Shown here: positions 22,036-31,911 of the stretch, in pieces
Layout: the number at the start of each line of letters is the position of its first letter
How positions within the stretch are numbered: the first letter of the stretch is position 1
NCBI RefSeq assembly: GCF_003573695.1
Contig: NC_039365.1
Location: 85,353,089-85,417,088, forward strand
DNA: 64,000 bases
DNA from: Papaver somniferum
Taxonomy: Eukaryota > Streptophyta > Magnoliopsida > Ranunculales > Papaveraceae
Reading direction: 5' to 3'
Made by a program: the position numbers and the translations under genes
Notes under the pieces: generated by a model
What the model was told of the DNA's origin: nothing
Seen by the model: only the letters and a program-made list of their open reading frames with translations
Databases searched by the model: none

Positions 22036-24089
22036 GAGTGACTGGTGTTCCTCGTTGTGGCGTGCTGCTGGTTCGGTCATGGAGCGGAGGTATTGGCACA
22101 CTACTTGTTCGGCTATGGAGCATGAGTGTGGTACGCCCAGTCATCTATTCCCGTTCATGGAGCAATAAGGAATCCTTATTCTGTTCAAACTCTAGAAACT
22201 GCGTTCGTATGAAAAGGGGTATCGACCCTCTTGTGTTTTTTGTTGTTCATCCGGCTCCGTTCTTTGATCTGCAGTATCTGGCTCCTCTTCATCATTTGTT
22301 AGCGGTGGTAGAACGAGTATTAATGGCAAAAAAGCAACCTCCAATAGTTTTAATCAGGATCAAGGCGATCCAGGAGAACTCAAAGTAGGTGCTCTCGCAT
22401 GTATCCACCCAACAGTACCATCGATCTTCTCCACAATGTGTAATAAGGTTCTGACTCCAGAAAAATGAGTATCTGACCTCTCCAGTGGATTTCAAAATTT
22501 ACCAAACTCCATTGCACTCTTGGGATGGATGGATGAAATAATGTTAGGGCTAATCTTGGAGATTGTGGTTGCGTTGTTGGTTCATCCTTGACTTTAGGAT
22601 ATTTGGTACCTAGACTTTCTGATTGCGATGATGATATGTTGTGGATGCTTGTATGGTCGAAATCTTCTGGAGCCATTGGGTGAAATAGATGAGTTGAGAG
22701 ACGTTACGTTGCCGATGTGCTGTTATCAAGTCTTCAAGGACTTCGTTCCAAATGACATCCTTTGAACCATCTTCTGAATCTTAGGCTATTGCATGGAATG
22801 GGATGCGGTGAGCAGTCCCCAGTTATACTTCTGTTAGATCCGATGGTGTGGCCTAATATGTGAATGTATCTTTGTGGTGTGCTTTCGGAGTCTTTGATGA
22901 ACGTGTACGACTTCATGTTGAGAAATTCTTGCGGCTCGTAAAACTTCGACAATGATGATGTTGAAATCGGGAATAACCTGGTTGAGGGCAGTGAAGGCAT
23001 CCCATTCTGGTAGTCCCCATGTGTAATTATCCTGAGCCGATTTTCTCTTGGAAGATATGCTTATGCTGCATTCACTAGTAAGGTGGTGACTGCGTTTAAG
23101 CTTCTAAACATGAAGGAGGCTTCAGTCCCCAGGTGTAGCCTACTTTAATTGCATCGCCCTGAATCCACGCCTATGGGATTTGTTACAATCTTATCATACT
23201 CTACTGGATGTGATGTTGGGATGCTTGGAATATCACATGGACGAAACATTCTGGATAACGAAGAGGTAGAAGTGAGAGAGTTATGACGTTAATCGTGCCT
23301 CCCTCTGTCTCTTCAAGAAAAATGTTTCAGCCGCGTCTCTGGAGTTATCTCATGAATGTTTGATTGTTGTCGGGGATGGACTGTGATGAGTAGTCCCCAG
23401 TCGCACTTCTCTTTAGTTACCGAAGTTATTTTCTCTGAGTAGGCTTGGGATCCGCCGCGGCCTCGTAAAGTGCTGCAGGCGCCTTCTAGACAAAGAGGTG
23501 ATGATATTCTTACACTACACCTTTGAAGGGTGGATGACCTTGTCGTGGCCATGACTTTTTGGTTGACCGTGTCTTCTGAGCTTTGACAGTGAAGGGATCC
23601 CGTGTAGAGCCTCAATCCCCAAGTGTGGTTTACATGTTTCTAACTTGTATGGTCGGTGAGTTGACCACGATAAAGACATCTTCTTGCATCCTTACTGGTA
23701 ACTCCATTACTTCTTCCACGTGAAACTTTTTAGTGGTTGTTGCTATGGTAAATCTCTGGCTGGTATTGACAAACGAGCAACAACAGTTCTTGGCAGCAGA
23801 TGTGATCAGCGGAGACTACATCGTCATAGGAACCAAAATAGGTTGGCTGGAATTGCATGGGCGTCCATGGAAGCAAAGGGATTGGCTGGATGTGTAAGCG
23901 AGTAAACTGTCCACGACTACGAGGTTTGGCGAGATGGATCAAAAGTTGCCACAACCGCGATCCTTGGCTGGCTATGATTACGATCCTTGACAGGGAGGAG
24001 TGTGGTGGTTACGGGCACGAACCTTGGAAGGAAGGAGTGGCGGCTACGGCATGATCCTTGGCAGGAAGGAGGCGTTGAAACAGCTTCGG

Positions 24090-24330
24090 ATCTTGGATAG
24101 GACGTTGAAGCTTATGGAACAAAACGTTGAAGCTTCGGCTTCAAATCTTGGAGCAGCTTATAGAGAGAATACTGAAGCGGAGGGGCTACTGGAGCGAACG
24201 TTGAAGCGGAGCCGCTGCCAGAGAATGTTTAAGCGGAGCCGCTGCTGGGGAACGTTGAAGCGGAGCGACTTCTGGAGAGAACTTTGAAGCGGCTCCTGGA
24301 GAGAAACGTCGAAGCGGCTCCTGGAGAAAA
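24090..24330. repeat. ~35-bp tandem array (GTTGAAGCGGAGCCGCTG units)
   Basis: Six to seven imperfect units contain 'acgttgaagcggagccgctg' and 'ctggagagaa'. On the minus strand they encode Ser/Arg/Phe-rich repeats (ASTF..SRSR) in two overlapping frames. They are probably a degenerate repeated coding tract. Confidence 0.7.
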
Positions 24331-25047
24331 CTCCAGTGAGAGCGCTATTAACCCTTTGAAAAACGACTTGATACAATATGACATATGGGAAGACGTCACA
24401 AATAGTGGTGGTCGGCAAGTCGTGTTTTTCTCCTCATGGGAAAGAATACGCTTCTTCTGTTTGATTTTCCCTTGCAACTCTCAGAGCCTTGACGGTTACA
24501 ATGTTGAAGTCGGAGGCCGCATCAATCAGCGTGCTGTCAAACTCGACATCCTTCAAGTGAGCAGTGTTTAGGAGTCCCCAGTTCCATCTATCAATCATGT
24601 TTTCCAGGAGAGGTTGGAGTTTGGGAACGGCTTCCCTGGATGGAAACAGCTGCTTTCCTGATGCAATGCAGTTGAGGGCTGCAAATATGTTTTGACGCTG
24701 AGCCTTGGAGAAATACAGAATCTCACATAAATGTTTCATCATAAACTGCACAATTTTGTGGGCGAAGTCCCCAAAAATCATGCAGCTCCTGACGGGAAGA
24801 GGGTCTCTGTGAACTCAGGAGGGTTGCTGATTTTCTTTGCCTCAATTTTAGAGAAGTCGTTCTTGATCTTCACGTGTGATGAAATTGGATTGCTGATTCC
24901 TTTCTACTGGGAGTTCAAGAGCAACGCGAGCCTCTTCATCTATAAACGCGCGTACTTCTGAAGTGCATGCGCCGGATGTTAAAAGTATTCCTTGTCAGCT
25001 CCATCCGGGGTTGACATGACTCTTGTGGTAGCCGCTCCGTTAGTGTC

Positions 25048-25410
25048 TTAGGAAAATAAGTATCTCTTTCTGAGTTGTAGCCATGTATGTCTGAGCCTTA
25101 CGAGAACCTTTTGTCTTTCTATCAAATTAACAGTGATAAGAGGAGATCGGCTTCTTCTAGCTCCTCCAGTCTCTCGTCCTGATGGTGGAGTAGCAGCGGC
25201 TCTGGTGATGGTTGGAGCTGTCACACTTGAAGAAATGTTGGGAGTAGCGGCTCTGGCTCTGGTGATCGTCGGTGTAACACCTGAAGGAACATTTTCCACG
25301 CCGCTGGTATTGGCAGGTTGGCGTATTAATGCCACTGGAAGGAATGTTAGTACCTAGGATGATTTCAGTGCCAGTGTTCTCAGGGTTTGTTGCTGATCCA
25401 GACCTGAGTT
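25048..25410 (-). pseudogene. gag N-terminus remnant of the LARD element
   Basis: On the minus strand, about 75 bp after the primer site, a frame starts MVELRSGSATNP. Many plant Ty3-type gags begin with a short M-x-x-x-RSG sequence, so this looks like the true gag start. After about 50 codons the frame shifts, and a second frame (ending at 25048) continues with Thr/Ala/Pro-rich repeats (ATPNISSSV, APTITRAAATP) and then an Arg-rich stretch. No capsid core or zinc knuckle follows. Function is lost. Confidence 0.5.
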
Positions 25411-25475
25411 CTACCATCTTGAGATCGGGGTTGAAAAATAAAATTGGAAATTGATATTGCAACCGAGAGATTAAT

Positions 25476-25493
25476 CTCCCACTGTAGTCGCCA
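25476..25493 (-). promoter_or_regulatory. Primer-binding site of the LARD element
   Basis: The minus strand reads TGGCGACTACAGTGGGAG, one base from the LTR end. TGGCGAC-type sites are common in Tat/Ogre-type plant elements. The matching tRNA (3' end ...GTCGCCA) is to be identified. Confidence 0.65.
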
Positions 25494-25494
25494 A

Positions 25495-28395
25495 TGTTTG
25501 AGGGTGAAAACTGCTTTTGCCGATTTTGGTAATTTTGTGTGTGTGGATGAGAAACGAGTCTAGACCCTAAACAATACACTACACGGGAGTACTTTTGATT
25601 CGAGAGATAAATTTGTACAATCCTGGCCTAAACCAAGAAATGGTCGTTCCAGGCTTGCTTCGGTCGCAAAGTGAAGGAGAAGGATTGGTCTTAGGGAGGG
25701 AAGCGAAGAAAGTGTTGAGACTAAAATACTTGATTCTGAATGTGTGGTTGTTTATGACTTGTATCAGAAAGTAGAACTGGCTAGCAGAATGGAAAGCTAC
25801 CAGGTGATTTCTGGATATTGTGTTGTTCTCCGGCCAAAACTTGTTCTTTGGTGGAAATAGGTGAAGCTTATTTATACAAGTCATATTGAAACGTACCCTG
25901 GTCTCGTAGGAAGTGGAAATGATTGAGTGGTGGAAAAATATAGTAACGTGTAACCGTCAGACATTATGCTTCCATGATGAAGGAAGTGAATTCGTGTAAC
26001 CGTCAGACATTATGCTTCCATGATGAAGGAAGTGAATTCGTTTACACTGTTACTTTTCACCACCACTAATTGTCCCACTTCATGACACTTTCTTGTAACG
26101 GGCGCATTGCACGCCGCACGCTGTAAACCGCCAGACCAATACCCTGATGAGCATCCCCCAGTTTGTGACATGTTTGATGTCTCGAGTGTTTTCGTGGAAA
26201 ACATGTAGCACTTTGCTACGTGTGGCAAGTCAAAGTCAAGAGACTTACCGCAGGAAAATAGCATGTAATGCTATTAGGCTCGTTTTGGCTGGTCGCCTAA
26301 AACTTTCCACAGGTTTGTCAGTTCGATTGCGAACTTCGATGGCTGAGATCACATCTCATGAAGGAGGGTAGCCGTTGATTATAGATACCTTGTGTTGGCG
26401 CCTGATAATGGAGCAATGTCGTTTTGGTGTACGCCAGTGGCAATGTGGCATGACTGGCATGGCTCGTGCATGCCAGTGGAACGGTGGTGCAAGTGGTGCC
26501 TGGCGTAGCCATGGCTACTAGATTTAGGCAGCTGGTCTCCTGAAACTTGCCACAAGTCTGTCAGTTCGGTGGCGAACTTGGGTGGCCGAGATTGCATCTC
26601 ATGAGGAAATATGGTCATTGATTATGGACGCATCTTGTTTTCATAGCGAAGTGGCGCCATTGGCATAGTGGCGCCTGACGGAGCCATGGCATAGCGGCAT
26701 GCCAGTGGCGTAGCCGTGGCAGCTGTTTTGGCATATTGGTGTTAGACCCGAATATGGATCCGACAATATTGGCCCTGTTTCTAAGTTAAAATTGAGGCCT
26801 TAGGAGAGTCACTGGACTCAGTTGGCATGGCAACTTTTAGCTAAATTAGGGTTTGGCGCATCGCAACTCTATTTAGCACGTGCGGCATGACCGCGACATA
26901 GCGCCGTGGCCAAGGCTAGGATTTGGCGCCGTGGCCAAAGTTAGGGTTTGATGGTGTGGCCAAGGCTAGGATTTGGCGTCGTGGCCAAAGTTAGGGCTTG
27001 GCGGCGTGGCCAAGGCTAGGATTTGGCGTCCTGGCCAAAGTTAGGGCTTGGAGGCATGTCCAAGGCTAGGATTTGGCGTCGTGGCCAAAGTTAGGACTTG
27101 GCGGCGTGTCCAAGGCTAGGATTTGGCGCCGTGGCCAAAGTTAGGCTTGGAATCATGGCCAAGGCTAAATTGGCTCGTGGCATGTTGTGGACTATGACCA
27201 AAATTAGGGTTTTGGCTAATGCTACTGAAGCAAAAGTCTTGTTTTGATCATGAAATCCTAATTGGAGTCCGTTATGGCATTGGCCACAAACAGAAAGTGG
27301 ATTAGCACGTAGAGGCGTCATTTGTGGCACATTGGCATGTTACCGCGGCAGCGTGGCATGTTTTCATGTTACTGCGGCAGGGTGACATGTTGGCATGACA
27401 ATGTTGTTGTGGAAGAGCGCGTTTGGGTTGCCAGTTAGTATGGTGGCGCGGTTGGGCGCGTTTGGTCTTTAATGTATAGTGGCGAGTTTAGAGCGACTTG
27501 ATTGGTCAAGAAAAGGGGCCGGCCAAACATAAGGCGCGCTACACCTCTAGTGCTCGTAGAGCATTTTAAAGTGACCTGATTGGTCGGTCGGAAGGAGAGG
27601 GCCGGCCAAGCATGGGCGTGGCCACACTTCTGGTGTGAGTGTGGCGGATTTAGAGAAACATGATTGGTCGATGGGAAGTGGGGCCGGCAAGTAAGGGCCC
27701 ATACATAACTTATATGCGTGCGGCTAGTTTGAGGTGACCTGATTAGTCGAGGAAAATATGGTCGGTTTAGGATGGGGCGTGGCCAATGGCAAGTGGCGCC
27801 AGTTGGTCTAAGGCATGACCACGCCTTCCTTTGCTGTTGCGGCTCCCTGTTTTCTGATTCTGGGCAAGATTTTGCACCTACTAATTCATGGCGGATTAAT
27901 TACCTAATTTGCCTAGGCTTGCTTTCGACAAGCAAGGTCTGGTATACTGCGCAAGGCGCAAAAGCAATTGATTGAATTCCATGTGTTGACACAGAGTTCT
28001 TTAAGTTCATTGCCAGAGAGCAGCATGCTTTCTGATTGAATACTGTATGCAAAGACCTTATCCTTGATATTTGGAAATTCGTGTTACTCTGCTGCGAGTG
28101 AACACAAATTGTCATGCCATATCAACATTAAAAGTTCAACCGGGGAACATGGCATAGAAAGCATTCAAAGAAACTTATATTAAGTGAATATAGGCAAGGC
28201 GCCGAAATTTATAGAACATCCGGGATGGTTGCTACATGCGCCAGTCTGGAGAAATTTCATGTAAGTATATTGAACGGCTCAATAAGCATGTCAGTGGAGA
28301 GGTTGACACTCATGGCTCCGTTTCCTCACAGAGTGACGTCACATCAAATGCATGGTTTTACAGTTTTAACCCTAAGCTAAAAACCACCATCAATA
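25495..28395 (-). mobile_element. 5' LTR of the LARD-like element
   Basis: The LTR starts TGTTTGAGGG and ends CCATCAATA (terminal CA mutated to TA), directly followed by ATCCC. The TATA box is at 25869-25876 (minus strand). The CCAAT array at 27480-27745 has four ~81-bp units, and the 'ggccaaag' array is at 26905-27165. Confidence 0.88.
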
Positions 28396-28400
28396 ATCCC

Positions 28401-29082
28401 GTAAAAAACTTAACTGGAAAATATACAACGATATTTTGTCGAATATCTTGACTGTTATATCTTCTTTGCATAAATCCGACATACACGTACCCAAAAGGAA
28501 AAACTGATCTCCCGAAGAAAAATACAAACCAAGATTTAGGTGTTTATTATTTAAAAATGAAATCAAAAGTAATTCCCCAACTTAGGACTTGCCAATATAT
28601 ATGAATTTATGACTCTTTTTTTTTTTACCAAATTCTCCAAATAAAAAAAATCCTTGCAGGCATAAATGGAAGAATAACAAAATCATACAAATCCCTGAGT
28701 GATTCTCAATATTAGTTTCACCCATAAGAATGAGCAATTCTTAAAGCTGTATCTCCATAGTCACCGCCACTAGAAGATGAATGGAAATTCTTTGAGAATT
28801 TCAGAATTGGGGATTTCTTTAATCTGTGAAAGAGATGTAATATATTGCCATAGATCACCAGGTAGAGTGTAATCTTCCTCAATAGAACCACCAAAATCTT
28901 AAACTGCAGTTGCAGCAACAACAATAGATTGAGATAAACAAGAAATGGGGATAAGATGGAAAAGTACGAGAGAGATGTAGCTTTTGACGATATATAAAAA
29001 TTCAACGCCTATCAACTTGTGATCAAGCTGTTATGGAAAATGACAAAGTCAGCTAACGATTTTTTAATAGTTTTCCGTTAGT
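28401..29082. other. Right internal part of the MULE
   Basis: This AT-rich stretch has no transposase. On the minus strand around 28740-28920 there is a weakly protein-like stretch (short frames such as EEDYTLPGDLWQ) that could be a captured gene fragment, as in Pack-MULEs. It is too short and broken to name. Confidence 0.4.
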
Positions 29083-29167
29083 CTATGACCCTTTTGCATC
29101 AATTGCATCTTCCATGACCCAGACCCTAATTAGGCATTAAACATCCGATCCTTTTACAAAATAACTC
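29083..29167 (-). repeat. Right terminal inverted repeat of the MULE
   Basis: This is the inverted partner of 18314-18398, ending ACAAAATAACTC before the target duplication TTATATGTA. Confidence 0.9.
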
Positions 29168-29176
29168 TTATATGTA

Positions 29177-29879
29177 TTGCACAGTCTTATAAGACCATTT
29201 TTGTGTAGGAATTACCTACAAGTACTATTACAGTGGTATTAGTTAGTGACTGGTCCACCCACTAAATCCCACTAACCGGAGGTCCATAATTAAAAGAAAA
29301 AAGAAAAATGGACCCGATTTTTTAAGCCCAGGTCCAGTACACGTGCGGAACCTATTAAGTATATATTCAAATTTTCAGAAATAGCCTTCTACTATAACAC
29401 AAGTATAATCTAGCTATTTTCATTTTTCTTTTCATGCGTTTCTCGGATCCGTTTTTCTCTCTCCCACTCATCTTCTCTGCTACTGCCGCTTACGAAATCT
29501 TCTCTCCAATTCATTTTCGTTACGAAGATTGCTTACGAAGATCTTTTGTGGTTTCCAGGTAATATTCTCTCCTATTATGTGTACGTAATCTTCTCTCCAA
29601 TTTTTTCTTTTTTGTTTCTCAACTGAATCATTAAGATATGATCGATTTCGTGACGTTTTCATCTTCGTATTATGGACGCTTGATTGTTCTTTTAGGTTTT
29701 TTAATATCTAATCGTTTTATGGATGCTTGATTGTTTATTTTACTTTTATGAAAATAGTTCAGATCTAGATGAATAATCACGTTTTTTGTTCATTTCTTCA
29801 GTAGATTTGATTATATCAGTACGTATCTGCAGTACTGACAAAAACCTAGCTTTACAATTTTTTATTTATTTGATTCAGA
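29177..29879. other. AT-rich intergenic stretch, no gene seen
   Basis: The stretch contains a pyrimidine-rich tract (29450-29520) followed by a GT at 29559 that could be a 5' leader and splice donor of a transposon-derived transcript. No coding frame supports this. Confidence 0.3.
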
Positions 29880-31265
29880 ATTACATATACGAAATATATA
29901 AATAAAAGTGTTTTGATTCTGTTTTTGCATAGATTCGTTAGCTTTTTTTGACGCGCAAATGATTTTTTAGATTATGAATCAGCAATACATATATAGCATA
30001 ATGAAAAATACTACTTTGATTTTTTTAGTTTTTTATAGTATTATCATTTTTTTTGTTTGATCCAGAAGGATATATATGAAATACTGAAATAAAAGTGTTC
30101 AGATTCTGATTTTTCATATATACATTCATTACTGCTTTGATTTTTTATTTTTTTTTATATAGTTTTATCATTGTTATTGTTTAATCCATGAGTACATATA
30201 TGGAATACCGAAATAAAATCTTTTCAGAAGTACATATACGTCATACTGGAAAATATTGCTTTTGATTTTCTCACTTTTCAGAAGTACATATATGGCATAC
30301 TGAAAAAAACTGCAGTACATAGATGGCATACTGAATTTTTATTTAATTTTTATGGATTTATTACCTTTTTTTGTTTTATCCAGAAGTACATATATGGAAT
30401 ACCGAAATATAAGAGTTTCAGAAGCACATATATTGCATACTGAAAAATACTGCAGTACATATATGGCATACCGAAGAATATTGATTTGATTTATCTATTT
30501 ATTTTATAGTTTTATCACTTTTTTTGTTTGATCCAGAAGTACATATATGGAGTACTAAAATAAAAGTGTGCAATTCTGTTTTTTCACAGATTCATTACTT
30601 ATTTTTGACAGGAAATTGATTTTTAAGTTATGAATCAACGGTACATATATGGTATACTGAAACAAACGTGTTTCAATTATGTTTTTTCATAGATTCATGA
30701 CTTTTTTTTGACATGCAGTTTATTTTTAGATTATGAATGCAGTAGTACATATATGGCATACTGAAAAATATTGTTTTGATTTGGTTTTGGATTCTCTGAA
30801 ATCGATTTCTGAATGTTATAGCCTAATAAATAATGAACTGTTTTTTGCAGGTGGTGTTTGTATGGGAAATTAAAGGAGAAATGGGAGTGTGGGATACAAG
30901 TCTATTGCTATTTTTTTTAATAGTTTTATCATTTTTTTGTATAATTCAGAAGTACATATATGGAATACTGAAATAAAAGTGTTTCAGTACCGTATTTTTA
31001 TAGATTCATTACTTGTTTTTGACATGCAGTTGATTTTTAGATTATGAATCAACAGTACATATACAGAATACTGAAACATACTGCTTTGGTTTTGTTATTG
31101 TTTATAGTTTTACCACTTTTTTTTGTTTGATCCACAAGTATATATATATGGAATACTGAAATAAAAGTGTTTGATTCTGTTTTTTCATAGACTTATTACT
31201 TGTTTTTAACATGCATTTGCTTTTCAGATTATAAGTCAGCAGTACATATATGGAATACTGAGAAA
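29880..31265 (+). repeat. Interspersed minisatellite (GTACATATATGG motif, ~17 copies)
   Basis: A motif of the form GTACATATATGG-N-ATACTGAAA recurs about 17 times, e.g. near 30190, 30284, 30386, 30455, 30539, 30641, 30747, 30950, 31052, 31136 and 31242. It is embedded in longer, irregular ~100-200-bp units that also repeat 'ttttttcatagattcatta' and 'gacatgcagttgatttttag'. Spacing is not constant, so it is a complex tandem array rather than a simple satellite. No coding is evident. Confidence 0.8.
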
Positions 31266-31399
31266 TCTATTGTTTCACACATATTTAGTAGTAGGGTATA
31301 GTAGTCATTTTCTTGATTCAAAAAACTTTGGACCTTAGGATAGGGATAAAATCCGGTTGGACCCTACTATAAATAACTATATGGGCCTAGGACCAAACA

Positions 31400-31911
31400 A
31401 CAAAGTTTCCTTGTTGTAGATAAGGGTGAGCAAGTGGCCCGTAATCCGCGGATTTAACCAGGACCAACCGTTCTTTTGCGAATGGATGCCCGGACCGTTC
31501 GTTAATGAGTTGGATGCGAATGAAATTTTTGAAATCCAATGGATTATGGATCGGACCCGGATGCAACATTGAAAATCCGTTGGACATTCATATCTGTTAA
31601 ATTAAGGGCATTTATATAGTTCTAGAAAATAGTATGGATCATTTAGGAAATTTTAAGGTGTTTGCTCGGGGTGCTGTACATAAGTACATTGTATTTTTAT
31701 ATTCGTATACATATATAGGATATGTAGGTTTTTGAAGGACTCATTTGTGTTAGTTTTATTTTCTTTACTATGAATTTTAATTGAAACAAATCCATTGGAT
31801 TATTCGCATCCAATCCATCCATCCGTGCATCCATTTGATGTAAATCCGTTGGATCTGAATTGGATGCGGCTGTCGAATTTAAAATCCGTAGTGCATTGGA
31901 TTGGATGTGGA
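31400..31911. mobile_element. Probable old DNA-transposon remnant (left part)
   Basis: GGATGCGGAT/GGATTGGAT-type words repeat here, and the stretch starts near 'gggtgagcaagtggcccg', like the GC-rich ends of hAT-type MITEs. A loosely inverted partner ('gacccatgctcag') lies at 34428-34440, beyond the inserted hAT element. I could not confirm a target duplication. Confidence 0.35.

Larger units (their letters stand above)
21285..25047 (-). other. Non-coding interior of the LARD element
   Basis: No long frame exists on either strand. Short arrays are present: ~27-bp units 'cttcagtccgcggaa' at 21765-21870, exact 35-bp periods at 21931-22035, and ~35-bp 'gttgaagcggagccgctg' units at 24090-24330. 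The motif 'agtccccagt' recurs near 22813, 23395 and 24573. On the minus strand it lies within similar WGLL-T-H peptide contexts, suggesting a diverged repeated coding segment. The minus-strand frame 24434-24781 (115 codons) is the most protein-like piece, but I cannot assign it. Confidence 0.55.
18473..28395 (-). mobile_element. Complete LARD-like LTR retrotransposon (minus strand)
   Basis: Two LTRs, 18473-21284 (2812 bp) and 25495-28395 (2901 bp), enclose a 4210-bp interior. A 5-bp target duplication ATCCC flanks it exactly (18468-18472 and 28396-28400). The primer site lies at 25476-25493 and a polypurine stretch lies inside the other LTR (plus-strand 21285-21300, complement rich in A/G), fixing the orientation. 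The interior carries only a gag N-terminus remnant and tandem repeats, with no reverse transcriptase or integrase. LTR differences are frequent, so this copy is old. Confidence 0.9.
18314..29167. mobile_element. Mutator-like element (non-autonomous) split by a LARD retrotransposon
   Basis: Terminal inverted repeats of about 85 bp (18314-18398 and 29083-29167) start GAGATATTTTGTAAAA and GAGTTATTTTGTAAAA. They share an 18-base core in opposite orientation (CCTAATTAGGGTCTGGGT). The element is flanked by an exact 9-bp duplication, TTATATGTA (18305-18313 and 29168-29176), the size made by Mutator-superfamily transposases. Removing the inner LTR element leaves about 926 bp with no transposase, so it is a non-autonomous MULE. 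Confidence 0.9.

Noticed and set aside
24434..24781. 115-codon minus-strand frame in the LARD as a real gene
   Set aside because: It is isolated in a repeat-rich non-coding interior, without motif or neighbouring coding sequence. Its repeated peptide context suggests a degenerate repeat.
28718..29005. Minus-strand frame in the MULE as a captured host gene (Pack-MULE)
   Set aside because: The protein-like stretch is short and changes frame, and I could not match it to a family. Mentioned only as a possibility.
29880..31265. Possible centromeric or telomeric satellite
   Set aside because: Unit spacing is irregular and the array is only 1.4 kb. No telomere repeat or long monomer array is present.
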